From Epithemia pelagica (Eukaryota; Bacillariophyta; Bacillariophyceae; Surirellales; Surirellaceae): DNA of 64,000 bases. The notes below the pieces were generated by a model. The model was not told the origin of the DNA. It worked only from the letters and a program-made list of their open reading frames with translations, and did not search any database. The stretch covers positions 3,543,928 through 3,607,927 of the forward strand of contig OX337235.1 of the NCBI GenBank assembly GCA_946965045.2, read 5' to 3'. Each line of letters starts with the position of its first letter. Position 1 is the first letter of the stretch. Positions 1-10,571 of the stretch are shown here, piece after piece. The translations under genes were made by a program, and so were the position numbers.

Positions 1-351
1 GAACTACCTAGGTACTCTTCATTGTACATGCCATTGTAGTATTGTAACATCTTGGGTCCCCAGGCATGGTTGCGGGCCTGGTACAGTTTTGTTCCAGGGT
101 CAGTTCTGGAAGCCAAATGGTCTCGACACGAACATGGAGTATCTCTATCCTTTCAACTCTTATTTACCCGTTGTCAAATACCTTGGCACTTAGCAGAGGT
201 AGCATGCGTTTGTGCGACTTGGTCGCGCGATACAAAAGTCACACTCGTCCTTACATGGAGAATTGCACAGTCGCCGGGTCACGACTTGTCGAGATGCGCA
301 TGCTCACAATAATAATTATTGCTCTCCGCGAGCGTGCTTTGCCGGTGCGAC
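1..351. other. Left flank of the YR retroelement, no gene seen
   Basis: Only short overlapping ORFs with atypical protein composition occur here, and I support no gene. The last bases before the element read ...GTGCGAC and the element begins with ACCGCATCG. If the element integrated as proposed, the empty site was ...GCGAC-ACC-TAGATC..., formed by joining this flank to the sequence after 9055. Confidence 0.5.
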
Positions 352-594
352 ACCGCATCGCACCCTAGAGGTTAATAAGGGACCGACGGACGAACGATGA
401 AGGCAGATGACGTCGCGCCCAACAAGATGACAACGACACGTCAGGTCTGGTTGGGGTCATTGATGACTCTCCTGAGTCATCCTCCCAACCAAAAGGATTC
501 GTAAAAGATACGGTCATAAGATTTTGGAAAGAAAACTCTACACGGACTATCACGGAGTTGATCACCCAGTGATTACTGTGAGGTTCTCTTTTCG
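352..594 (+). repeat. Split direct repeat A1 (left terminus)
   Basis: The 243-bp sequence runs from ACCGCATCGCACCC to GTTCTCTTTTCG and recurs at 8762-9004 with about six substitutions and no length change. It probably carries the promoter and the left recombination site. Confidence 0.9.
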
Positions 595-678
595 TTTTCT
601 TTTTTCGCTCCCTGTCGACCGTGCCAACCACTCGTTTGTTCGTTTGTTTCCCTCGGGTTCGCTTTTTCTACCTACGTA

Positions 679-3050
679 ATGTTCAATTGGACGGGGACTT
701 CGGAATCCTCGCCCTCTGTGGGGTCGACAGGTGAGTCATTTGTTACTACTACCGGGAAACCGGGGGGGGGGGGTGCCCTTCGTTCGGGCCCTCTCTACGG
801 TATCCTTCGGATGGACGAGTCCGAATTTGGGGATGTGTGTCGAGGTATGATTGGTTCAGGACAGCGTGTCTGTCTTCGGACAGAATGCAACATTCTGTTG
901 CATTCCACCAAGAAGATGTCATGGGTCTCCCTCGTGGGGGACAATTCTTCCTGTATCTTTATCCGGGGTGGAAGTGGTTCCGAAGGCGAAGCTGCTGTAA
1001 CTATCTTTGGATCTCCGATCCTTCCTGGTGCTTGTGTGCGTGATTCCGAATGGTCAGAGTTGGAGACGAGCCCACGAAGTTTGGAGAGCTGGCAAGCGAC
1101 GTTTACCGCCTTGAAACAAGCAGCCTCAGCGTCTGGAGTGGAAGGCATCGACGAGAAGACCGTTGCCGATGTGTTGGAGTCCACCAAGCAGGACGTGAAG
1201 TTTGTATTCACTCCGGCTAGAAAGAAGCAACGTTTCAAGGATGGTGACCACAAGGATGATGTGAAACCTTCGGTTGCTCGGCCGCCGATTAAACCGGTCC
1301 CGTTTTTAGGGTGCCAGTGGACCTTGGCACTCAACCCGCGACGGCGTACAGGATCTTATCTCAAGGAGCATGGTGCGATCTTATTGCCAATGTTGCTTCA
1401 ATCAAGGCTGCAATCAACATCGAGCGCTCGAGATCCTCACAGGTGGACTCGGATCTTCAGGACCATCTCAAGGAAATTGATATGAAGACGTCCGTACTCT
1501 ATGAGTTGTTGGGTGAACGTCCGGCCGAGTTCGGAACTGCGTCCGTGTTTCAGTTGATTCTTCAGTTGACAGAAATTTCCTCCAGTCTGAATCGTTCTCT
1601 TGATGAGTACAAGGAGCGACTGATTTCGGTGGAAGGCGCCAGTATGTCGACGGATCTCGAGCAACGATTGGTCTTTCTTGAGCGACAAGCTCTTTCGTTT
1701 GACAGTGCGGTAGAAAGGATCGTCAAGGAAAACATCGAGGCGTTCTTTACCACAGGGGATTTCAGGACTCAGTTCATCGAGCCAACAATGAAACTTCTCT
1801 CTCGTTCTTCAAAAACGTCTGCTGATCCGGGAGGAAAATGGGATCAAGACATCTCTTCTTTGTTGATGCGAGTGTCTTCATTGGAAGCTTCGGCCACCCA
1901 AACAGGCACTCCTTTGTCCATTACGAACTTTTTGAATGGCGCGATGACAAGAGGTGGCTCGGGGAACATGTTCAATTGGAGTACTCAAGCTGGAGCTCCT
2001 CCATCTATCCCTCAACCATCGACGAGTACCGGTAGTGTTGTCGGGGATCTCCGAAAGGAGTTCATCACCTTGAAAGAAGAAGTGTCGCGTTTAAAGACGG
2101 AAGTAAAAGAACTCCAGGACCAGGCAGAAACCGAGGCCATCGTCGTTGGGTCCATCGTCTTCGTCTCAAAGAAGTTCTGTGAGAGCTGGCTTGTTCTCCA
2201 CGGAGCCGATGCCGACCCGCACGTATTTGTGGATCCAGTGTCTCTGCTGTCTCTCTCAACTTCAGACGCTAGTCAGGATGAGGAGCGAGCTGCCAATCAG
2301 CTAGCTACGACGGCAAAGGTAAAAGATAAATCGCCTTACCACACGGCGTATATCGCTTCCTTCAGTCTCGAGCTGCCTCCCTTGCTTGGAAAAGGGGGAG
2401 ATTCATCGCTAACCACTAACTCGCGAGCATTGGCGGGGGTTCCTAAATTTGTTGATTTTCACCCTCCGTCTGGCCGTGAAGGCATTCATCAACGAATCCT
2501 GGATTACATAAAGGATGGGAAAAAGACTCTGGAAGAAGCGATTGGCGACTTGTTCTCTTTTGGGTCCGAGCCGGCGAGCGTGGCAAGAGAACTCTTACTT
2601 CTCAGTAAGACGTTCTGGGATGAGCTGTGCCATTGGATGGTACGCTATCATCGCGAAATAAAAGAGGAGAGCGATGCCTCCCAACACGAAGTGTGGATCC
2701 TAATCTCCCACTGCGTGCGTGCGGTGTTTAAAAGTCTACGAGACGCACGTGCCCCGGGAAGGGCGTCCAACACTCCTGGTGGAATGTTATGGGGCACACT
2801 TCAAGCCCATCAAGTAATGCGGGAGTATCGGGGTCATAACTTTAGCGGACATCCAAAGATTGCGCTCATTCTCCATGAGCACCTAATTCGCTTTTCGACT
2901 CCTCGCTCGAAGTTCGATGCACTGCAACTTGAATTCGACGAAAAACTAGAGAAGGTTCAGCGGTCGGTCAATCAAGCAGTAGCTGCAGCGAATAAGAAGG
3001 GATCCTCTGGAGCGAAAGCAACGAGCGATTCTAAAAAACAACAATCATGA
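679..3050 (+). pseudogene. Gag-like ORF of the YR retroelement, frame-disrupted
   Basis: Two overlapping frames together give one Gag-like protein: 679-about 1300 (frame 1, starting MFNWTG at an ATG) and about 1311-3050 (frame 3, 579 codons open). The change of frame near 1300-1320 means a frameshift mutation, an intron or programmed shifting; mutation is simplest in this old copy. The second part has heptad-rich coiled-coil stretches (around 1440-1760 and 2050-2130) and a hydrophobic helical C-terminal part ending in a Lys/Ser/Gln-rich tail. There is no zinc knuckle. A run of twelve G at 762-773 in the first frame is a slippage-prone site. A strong donor-like CAG|GTGAGT lies at about 730, so splicing of the 5' part is a weak alternative. 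Assignment as Gag rests on its position before RT. Confidence 0.6.
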
Positions 3051-3080
3051 TCGCAGTCGGCGATAGACGAAAGTCATCCT

Positions 3081-6000
3081 GTGGAGCATTATCTCGGGAA
3101 GCACGAGCGCGATCGTAACACAAACACAAACAACCATGCATGTGATCGAAAACAAAATGAAATTAAGAAACCAAGAAAGGAAGATAGTGATGATAAGATA
3201 GAGTGCGATGACTTCCATCTCGATTTTCAGCAAGAAAAGGGAGTACTCGAGAGAATGACGGCTGCGCTCCCGGTAGGCATTGGTTCGATGCGAATTGGCC
3301 TGGTGTGTCATGCAATGCCTTATTGGTTTTGGGCAATAACATCTTTGGGAACCACGGAGTGGATTGAAGCGAGTAACAGTGAGGAATGGAGCTCAATCGG
3401 GCCTTGCTCTGGTTTGCATTCCTTGTTAGTCCAACCCGAACTGAGATCGGAAGCCAAGAAGCGTTGTTCTCAAGGACACTTTAAAGCCAAGAAACGGAAG
3501 CCAGATAATCGCTGGGAAAGAGTCGACTCGGTATTTTTCGACGAGAATGCACCCGGACCATCCCATCCTGTTTGGAGATCAAAACGCATTATAATTGTGG
3601 TCTGGTGGAAGGGTCGCAGTGCAAGTGGTCCTCCGAAAACGATGGACAGTTGGAAGGTCACCAAGCTCCGCATGAATCACGCAGTGTTGGGAGGCGTAAC
3701 CACAAAAATCGACTGAATTTTTATCGCCTCGAAGCCACAGGGCAACTCGCAGGCCGTGTGAACTTTGCAGAGTGGTGGAATGGAACAATTGATGAGGGGC
3801 TATCGAAGACCACCGTTCGAGGCATCATAAAACCAACGGAACACGGCAAGCCAAGATCAGCGCTCAAGGTGAAGGAGTCTGACTTGATTTGCAATCGAAA
3901 AATGATCTGGGAGGAGGATCGATACAAAAGTCACTGTGTACCAAGTGTCTTCTCCCCGACTGGGTTGGTGGAACGCAAACTAGTCGCAAAGGAACTTGCA
4001 TCAGCTCTGGACTTCCCATCAGTGTTGGTTAAGGATGCGAGCGACGGTGAAATTGACAAATGGATAAACGCGGTGGGTCCCCCGTTTAAGACTCGAATTC
4101 AAACGGTACGATTGATTCAGGACTTTATTTCTCAAGATCGATTCGAAGATACCTCCATGCATGGCAAGACAGAGTGTTTGAAACCGGCACATGAACCACG
4201 AATGAAGGCAGATGATGAAGAACATTTGCCCGACGAGATGGACGATGTCGATTCCAACGACCTGTTTATTGAAGAGAGGGCTGAAGATCGGAACTTGAAA
4301 GCCACCAAGGCAGACGATGCGGCGATTCCGTATGAACTATGGAATGACCGAATCTTAGACAACTTTGGCTTGACATCTCCAACCGATCGAGCCCGTGGCA
4401 TTCACGCCTTGGATTGGATTCGGCACGGAATGCTGAAATTTTGGAAACGACGTGTAGCTAAAGACTTCTGGAATTGGTGGTCGCGATCCCAAGGTTCTAT
4501 GACGGATCAAGAAAAGAAAACCACAATAGCTGCGGGACTGTGCGCGTTGAGACATTCAGCGTTGGCATCGTGGTGGGACTGGGATGAGGGATCATCTCCT
4601 TTCTTCTGGCGTATGCCCGACCCGGGATGGATGGTCGATATGCGTGATGGTGTAAAGCCCATGTGGATCGGCCCACCCCCTAGTTACCGCAAATCTCAGC
4701 GGCCTAACGCGGACCCCGCTCATTTGGCATTGGAAAAGAAAAAGATCGGGAAAGTTCGTCGCAGAGGATACATCGCTCCTACTGCTGGGATCAGGTCTTT
4801 AACAAGTTTCTTTTCGGTTCCAAAAGGACCTACGGATATCCGTATGGTCTACGATGGGACTAAAAGTGGGCCTAATGATTCATTATTGGCCCCCTGGTTT
4901 GGTTTAGCAACGGTGGACTCTATGCTCAGGACACAGTCGACGAATTCACATGGTCGGGCGACAATGATTTTGGTGAAATGTTCCTGAATTTCTGGATCCA
5001 TCCAGAAATTCGGAGCTACACTGGCGTCGATTTGACAACTCTGTTTCCGGAGGAGCTAGACGAAAAAGATGGGAAAAAGAAGCACCTATGGGAAGCCTGG
5101 ACAAGATGCGCAATGGGTGTTACTGTCTCGCCGTATCAAACAACGCAGTGTACGCAACTAGTGAAACGCATTATATTTGGATGCCGTTTTAAGAAGGACA
5201 ACATATTCCGATGGACAGAGGTCCGCCTGAATTTACCTGGAAGCGAACACTACGACCCTTCCTTGCCATGGATCTGCAAAGTCCGCGAGGATGGCCGTAT
5301 TGCAGTTGATGTCCATTCTTATGTGGACGACCTTCCAGGAACAGCTCCATCGAAAGAAGAAGCTTGGCTTGCTTCCAGTGCTATGGCAAAAGGCTCAGCT
5401 TTCTTTGGTCTTCAGGATGCGGCACGAAAGCGTCGCCCGCCAAGTTGTCGTCCTGGGGCCTGGGCAGGGGCTGTATTGAAACAACAGGAACTGCCGTGTA
5501 CAAAACCGTCTCCCAAGAGAGGTGGGAGAAAACCAAGAAACATGTCGACATGTTGCATTCATGGGCAAGCACTGATGACCCAATTGATCGAAAGGAACTT
5601 GAGAAGATCAGGGGTTTCCTTGTATATGTCTCATTAACGTACAAGGCACTAGTGCCCTACTTGAAGGGAATTCATCTCACGCTAGAGAGCTGGCGTCCCG
5701 ATAGAGATGAAGAGGGTTGGAAACTACCCGCAAAGGAAAGAGAGCAATTGGAATCGGATTTTGATTCACCTCCCACCGTTGTGAAACAAGTTCCTCGTTT
5801 CAAATCTGACATCCGAGCGATCCGCAAGTTGACAGAGTCATGTACACCACCTAAGCTACTGGCTCGACCGTCCAAGGGTTCAAAGGCAGTAATTGTCTTC
5901 GGGGACGCTTCAGGAGAGGGATTTGGAACCTCTTTATGGACATACGGGTCCACAAGTGTACACACAGAACATGGACTGTGGACTAAAGAATATGGCTCAA

Positions 6001-6760
6001 GATCATCCAATTTTCGTGAGCTATACAATTTAATTCTACGGTTGGAGTCGTTGGTTCAGAGTGGTCAACTCGAGAACGGTTCCGAGGTGTTCATGTTTAC
6101 CGATAATTCTACGTCGGAGTCTGCCTTTTACAGAGGCACTTCTACCTCGTTTCTCCTTTTTGAGCTAGTACTTCGAGCTCGGAGGATGGAAATGCTGGGA
6201 CAGATCTTTCTCCGTGTCGTTTGGGTGGCCGGTACCCGAATGAATGATTGCACAGGGAACCGACGGTCTTTCACGAGGAGACTTAAAGACTGGCGTAATG
6301 GCAGGAGGTCCCATGCTCCTCTACGTCCCTCTGAATCACTCGTGTGAAGAAAGGCAACCAGGGGTGACAGATTGGCTGTTGCAATACAGTAGCCGTTACT
6401 CCTGGACGAGAACCAATCCTGATGATTGGTTTGACAAAATTTTTGAAAAGGGGAACTTTGTTTGGACCCCACCACCATGCATCGCTGACGCTGCCGTGGA
6501 CCAACTCTGCGACTCGACACACATTCGTCCAGAAAATGGTCATATCTTTGTTTGTCCTGCGTTGATGTCTTATTTGTGGCGCAAGAAGTTACGGAAAGTT
6601 GCGGACTTCGTCTTCAAAATCCCGGCTGATTGTCGCATATGGTCGAAGTCTCAACACGAACATCTTATTGTTGCTTTTGTATTTCCCCATTTACATCGCA
6701 GACCATGGAAAGTTAGAAGGGCTAAGCGATTATTGGATGAGGTCCAAGCCAGCCTGCGTG
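3081..6760 (+). pseudogene. Pol region of the YR retroelement: reverse transcriptase and RNase H, broken across several frames
   Basis: Coding signal passes through five frame changes: 3081-about 3600 (frame 3), to about 4980 (frame 2), to about 5400 (frame 1), to about 6250 (frame 3), to about 6760 (frame 1). The RT fingers/palm start is seen in SLTSFFSVPKGPTDIRMVYD (about 4795-4855). The palm catalytic box YVDD lies near 5320-5335. RNase H follows, with VIVFGDASGEG (about 5890), an FRELYN segment carrying the Glu, FTDNSTSE (about 6095) and GTDGLSRGD (about 6260-6290, in the next frame). The region after RNase H (VPLLNHS-like, then a PPCIADAA...HIFVCPALM stretch) is of the kind that joins RH to the recombinase in algal DIRS-like elements. 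The ORF cannot be translated as one chain without corrections, so it is called a pseudogene. Sequencing error at single sites cannot be excluded. Confidence 0.8.
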
Positions 6761-8245
6761 AAATGTGGTCATCCGATAGGGACCTTGATGGGAGTTGTCT
6801 GTGCAAATTATGGGCATTCGAGGGGTACAACTCGAACTTGTAAGAACGCATGGCATGCAAAGTGCTACCATCAGAGTTCGAAAGATAGATTCCCAGTTCT
6901 CGAGGCAGGTGATTTGGATGACGCTTTGATCGACGGAGAGGGGCATGATGAAGTTGAAGATGACCCTCAACGTTTCAAAGAAGCAAGGGACGGAGACCAT
7001 TTTATGTGTCCCTTTCAATGCGACTCCTACTCATTCTACAATTTGAAGGGGCGATATCAGCGAGAGGAGTCAGAGCAAGACCAGCTCTTGTGTGTCTGTA
7101 TTCGTCGTGCAAATCTAGACTCTTTCTGGTCCAGAGAGCGATCAACTGTCGACAAAAACTGGCGAGAGTTGCGGGGCCTCAAAGGATTGGGCGAAACAAT
7201 TGGATTAAGTGAGCCGCTGCCGAATCGCGGTCCGTTTCCCATTGGGGATTACAATGGGTTAGGGGCGGCTTGCTTGATGCTAATGAAGACTCTAAATGAG
7301 GGTCGCAACGCAAGACACATTCAGTATGAGACAGCAAGAAAGGTACGCTCTACGATCGGCAATTTCATGCACACCTTACCTGGTGGTACTGGTTGGTCGA
7401 CGATGGGAGCGGGCGATCGCTCGGCGATGGTGTTTACGGCCAGTCCGACAAACTCGTATTGGTACAAGCGATTTTTGAGCGGATGCCACAGACGAATGGG
7501 CGATGTCTGGATCCCAGACCGGGCAGTCACTATCGAAGAAATTCATGTGGGCCTCGAGATTTTGGAGAAAGAATGGAAGACTTCGCCCCAAGGTCAGAGG
7601 AGATTGGAAGTGGCATTATCTGGAGCTCTTGTTATTGTCGGTTTCTGCGCAGCCTTGAGAGGGGAAGAAATTCCTCAGGTGGACGTGGGTTTAATTCGAA
7701 AATACTGGGAAGAAGCCATCTCATACAAGAAAGCAGCCCATGTTCCTTTGGCCATGGCTGGCCGGTTCAAACAAACGAACGGGCTTTTCAAGTTGTATGT
7801 TCAGCCTTTGGCAGAAACCACACAGTCAGGAATCCAAATTCGTTTGTGGCTCGAACGGGCTATCCGTGAATTGAACGTCAGGAAAGTAGAGACGGGCCCC
7901 ATGTTCCGGAGATCAACAAAGAGCGGAAAAATTCAACGCGCCTTGGTGGGAGACCTTGACCTCCTGTTTCACGCGTTGTGGAAGAGGATTCAACATCAGA
8001 GACCGGATATCATCCCAGACACGGTCAAGGTCGATGAGGTCTATAGCGTTCGGAGATCATTACGCCGTGGCGCAACCACCGAAGCTCAAAACAAACAAAT
8101 CCCAAAGGAGGTGATCGAAGCCAACAACAGGTGGAGAAAGCACCTGAAAGGTAAAGGTGTTCTCCCTGGGATGAGTATGTTGGAACGCTACTCAGATGCC
8201 AAAGCTTCTGTGGAAGCTTTGATCAGGTTCTCGAAGAATTTGTAA
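6716..8245 (+). CDS. Tyrosine recombinase domain of the retroelement, with N-terminal zinc-binding cluster
   Basis: This frame is open from 6599, but meaningful similarity begins near 6750 where the upstream frame hands over. It starts with a Cys/His cluster (CVKCGHPIG...C...C...HAKCYH), then a helical N-terminal DNA-binding part, then the catalytic core. Box I is seen as AALRGEEIP (about 7650), with the first catalytic Arg. Box II is seen as SVRRSLRRGATT (about 8045-8080), giving R-x-x-R where the family has H-x-x-R. The nucleophile is probably the Tyr of MLERYSD (about 8175). The chain ends FSKNL at 8245. It would cut and rejoin the circular cDNA at the ACC core shared by the A and B repeats. 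This part looks intact, but its translation depends on the disrupted upstream pol frame. The His-to-Arg change in box II may be a family variant or a lesion. Confidence 0.75.
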   Translation, partial: EGLSDYWMRSKPACVKCGHPIGTLMGVVCANYGHSRGTTRTCKNAWHAKCYHQSSKDRFPVLEAGDLDDALIDGEGHDEVEDDPQRFKEARDGDHFMCPFQCDSYSFYNLKGRYQREESEQDQLLCVCIRRANLDSFWSRERSTVDKNWRELRGLKGLGETIGLSEPLPNRGPFPIGDYNGLGAACLMLMKTLNEGRNARHIQYETARKVRSTIGNFMHTLPGGTGWSTMGAGDRSAMVFTASPTNSYWYKRFLSGCHRRMGDVWIPDRAVTIEEIHVGLEILEKEWKTSPQGQRRLEVALSGALVIVGFCAALRGEEIPQVDVGLIRKYWEEAISYKKAAHVPLAMAGRFKQTNGLFKLYVQPLAETTQSGIQIRLWLERAIRELNVRKVETGPMFRRSTKSGKIQRALVGDLDLLFHALWKRIQHQRPDIIPDTVKVDEVYSVRRSLRRGATTEAQNKQIPKEVIEANNRWRKHLKGKGVLPGMSMLERYSDAKASVEALIRFSKNL

Positions 8246-8726
8246 GGATGGTAAGCGAAGATGCTTTCTGGAACTGGACAAGCGGCAGGATTGCAGGATT
8301 GGTTTTGAAGGAGAGGATACCGAAATGGGGAATTGTTCTCGGCACAACTGTTTCAGTTTGGGCCCAGATCGCTTGTCGTTGCCAGCTTGCCTATGAAAGG
8401 GTTTTGGGACTCCCTACAAACATGGACCAGGGCTTGGCCGCCTGTTTGGCTGTTTGGGACATGGCATATCACTCGTGAAGATATTTCTGGGTGTTATGGC
8501 TCAGCAATGGGTTTGTACTGGGGATGGCTCATTACTTGGACGTACACTCGCACGTAACGGACTGTTTTTGATTGCGGGATTTCGAGTCCCGTGATTTGTC
8601 AGGAGCGAATCACGATTCACGCCCTAGGGAAAGGATGGGTGGGGGGCCTTCCCCCCCCCCAGAGTATGGTAATGTTAAAGTATTAATTTAAGTGTATTGG
8701 TGCAATGGACGTGAGATAGAAGCGGT
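8246..8726 (+). other. 3' non-coding part of the YR element before the B1 repeat
   Basis: There is no convincing ORF. It contains a short hairpin-like GCGGGATTTCGAGTCCCG (about 8573-8590) and a run of ten C at about 8650. The small ORF at 8248-8478 has no recognisable features. Confidence 0.5.
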
Positions 8727-8764
8727 GGCCGGCTCGAGGAACTGAAGAGTGAGGAACAAGTACC
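8727..8764 (+). repeat. Split direct repeat B1
   Basis: 38 bp beginning GGCCGGCTCGAGGAACTG and ending AAGTACC. The copy at 9018-9055 differs by one base (ACTGAAG here, ACTAAAG there). Its last three bases, ACC, are also the first three of A2, marking the likely recombination core. Confidence 0.88.
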
Positions 8765-9004
8765 GCATCGCACCCAAGAGGTTAATAAGGGACCGACGGA
8801 CGAACGATGAAGGCAGATGACGTCGCGCCCATCAAGATGACAACGACACGTCAGCTTTGGTTGGGGTCATTGATGACTCTCCTGAGTCATCCTCCCAACC
8901 AAAAGGATTCGTAAAAGATACGGTCATAAGATTTTGGAAAGAAAACTCTACACGGATTATCACGGAGCTGATCACCCAGTGATTACTGTGAGGTTCTCTT
9001 TTCG
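8762..9004 (+). repeat. Split direct repeat A2
   Basis: 243 bp matching 352-594 with about six substitutions and no indels. It lies between B1 and B2, as expected for PAT/Ngaro-type elements. Confidence 0.9.
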
Positions 9005-9017
9005 CCCACCCACCCGC

Positions 9018-9055
9018 GGCCGGCTCGAGGAACTAAAGAGTGAGGAACAAGTACC
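9018..9055 (+). repeat. Split direct repeat B2 (right terminus)
   Basis: 38 bp near-copy of 8727-8764, separated from A2 by 13 bp of C-rich sequence. The element ends ...AAGTACC and the host flank resumes TAGATCG. Confidence 0.88.
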
Positions 9056-9407
9056 TAGATCGTCATCGTCCCCGTAAACCAGGGACACACCAAGATTAAC
9101 ACCCAACCAACTTTTATAACAGACGATTCGTGCCACATTCATTGCTCGTAAAAATTATTTTAAATATCGGCGAAAGGCGAAAAACACATTTCTCCCTATT
9201 CGCTGTTGTCTTCGCTCCGTTGACAGTTGAAAGTGAGACAGCACATACCAACAAGACAGTGCAATTGAGAAGCATTTATCTCTCTAGACAACAGAGAGAA
9301 GGTTTCAAAGAATTCAAACGTCTTTTCGAACGTCTTTGTTCAGTCGAACGTCACAAAGCCAAAGTGTTGACAGCTCCTCCATCCCAGAACATACATTTGT
9401 CGACAAT
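9056..9407 (+). other. Spacer and probable promoter/5' leader of the next gene
   Basis: AT-richer sequence with no supported gene. The downstream frame is open back to an in-frame ATG at 9336, so some of this may be coding if that earlier start is used. Confidence 0.4.
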
Positions 9408-10571
9408 ATGATGGAGTCACAACGCAAGGTTCCAACTCTGTCCTCTTCCTCCCTGGCTGCCAATAACATCAAGATCAACACTAGAAACGGCATTCCCGAG
9501 TCTCAATCGAGGACGACAATCCAGCGTTCCCTGCCGCCCAAGCAATTGTCAGTTACATCGGAGCATTACGACGTGGGCAAGAAGGGCTTTTTGACACCGG
9601 CGGAGCAAACCATGCGTAATTTAGATGTCGACGGGAAAGGTCAATTGACGAATGAACAGGTTGCAAGTATTGTGGAACAAACCATGTCTTTGCGTGACGT
9701 CAATAGCCGGCTTCGCTTTTGGGTACTGGCCTTGTTCGGGGCCGTCATTATCTTGGCACTCTCCAATTTGGGAACCGCCTTTCTCGCCGCCCGCATGGCC
9801 AAGGACACGACTGTGAATGAAAGTTCGGGTGTTATGGTGGTCAAGGGCAAAGATACACCGGTTGTGATCCGCTCCTCGGGCTCTTCGATTCGAGCGGTTC
9901 GAGTGACATTGCCCAATGGAGATTCACAGGTATGCATTAACATGCACGATGCCGCCCGTCTCATGAATCGTACCATGGAAGGCACCAAGACCACGATTGT
10001 GGTAGAAAATGGAGAAGGGCAAAATTTTTCGGTGGTCACAGTGGGTGTTTCTGCGAGCGGTAGCAGCTACGGTTCCTTTTACGACACTGTTTGTTTTGGA
10101 CGCGATGATGGGTCGGATCCAATGTGTACCGACTTTCAATACGAATGCAAGGAGGTGACGGACAGCAATGGCCGACGCTCTTGGTCTGTGTCGCCTGGTC
10201 GAAGACTTCAAAAAGGACACCCTTCTCATCCGATTCATGAGTTTCATGCCGTGGTAAAGCAAGGATTTTATGATGCTCCGCCGTCACACAAAGATTCTCG
10301 TCCAAGGCGGTCGCCAACGGCCCGTGCTTTGGCGGTGTGTAAATCAACCATCTGCGAGGAGGACGCGCACAAGGACACAACGAAATGCAATCATGACACG
10401 TACGCGGATGCATGGGATGAGAACGAATGTGATCAAGATGATTGTTGCCTTACTCCACTTGCCAAGTCTTGTTCAGGAGGTGATGGATGGCATTGGACAG
10501 ATCATTGTCAATGGGAAGGAGACGGATCGCCGTATGGACCGGATTTTATGTCTACCTTTTATATTCCGTAA
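9408..10571 (+). CDS. Single-pass membrane protein with two EF-hand-like loops and a Cys-rich C-terminus
   Basis: I do not recognise the family. From the ATG at 9408 the protein has 387 aa with no intron. In-frame alternatives are 9411 (the next codon) and 9336. Residues 1-50 are polar. Two loops resembling EF-hands follow, DVGKKGFLTPAE (about 55-66) and DVDGKGQLTNEQ (about 73-84); both have the central Gly and hydrophobic position 8 but lack some calcium-ligand acids. One strong membrane helix spans about 104-126 (FWVLALFGAVIILALSN...). The remaining roughly 260 residues contain a beta-rich stretch and, near the end, a dozen cysteines with Trp and acidic residues (DQDDCCLTPLAKSCSGGDGW). That composition suits an oxidising lumenal or extracellular side. 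There is no cleavable signal peptide. Calcium sensing is only a guess from the loops. Confidence 0.72.
   Translation: MMESQRKVPTLSSSSLAANNIKINTRNGIPESQSRTTIQRSLPPKQLSVTSEHYDVGKKGFLTPAEQTMRNLDVDGKGQLTNEQVASIVEQTMSLRDVNSRLRFWVLALFGAVIILALSNLGTAFLAARMAKDTTVNESSGVMVVKGKDTPVVIRSSGSSIRAVRVTLPNGDSQVCINMHDAARLMNRTMEGTKTTIVVENGEGQNFSVVTVGVSASGSSYGSFYDTVCFGRDDGSDPMCTDFQYECKEVTDSNGRRSWSVSPGRRLQKGHPSHPIHEFHAVVKQGFYDAPPSHKDSRPRRSPTARALAVCKSTICEEDAHKDTTKCNHDTYADAWDENECDQDDCCLTPLAKSCSGGDGWHWTDHCQWEGDGSPYGPDFMSTFYIP

Larger units (their letters stand above)
352..9055 (+). mobile_element. Tyrosine-recombinase (DIRS-order, PAT/Ngaro-like) retroelement with split direct repeats
   Basis: The element has a 243-bp repeat A1 (352-594), then gag-like, RT/RNase H and tyrosine recombinase coding regions, then B1 (8727-8764), A2 (8762-9004) and B2 (9018-9055). 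The order A1-ORFs-B1-A2-B2 is the split-direct-repeat arrangement known for PAT and Ngaro elements, which integrate through a circular intermediate using a tyrosine recombinase instead of a DDE integrase. The B2-to-A1 circle junction would read AACAAGTACCGCATCG, exactly what stands at the B1/A2 boundary. No target duplication is seen, as expected for this mechanism. A1 and A2 differ at about six positions by eye (roughly 97.5% identity). With several frame changes in gag and pol, this suggests an older and probably non-autonomous copy. The assignment to the DIRS order is firm; the subfamily is inferred. Confidence 0.88.

Noticed and set aside
352-594. A1/A2 as conventional LTRs
   Set aside because: They lack TG...CA ends, there is no target duplication, B repeats flank A2 and the element encodes a tyrosine recombinase, so split direct repeats fit better.
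8248-8478. Small ORF after the recombinase as an extra element gene
   Set aside because: It is only 76 codons with no motif and no conserved position known for this element type.
8573-8590. Rho-independent terminator
   Set aside because: The short hairpin is in a eukaryotic retroelement and no T tract follows.
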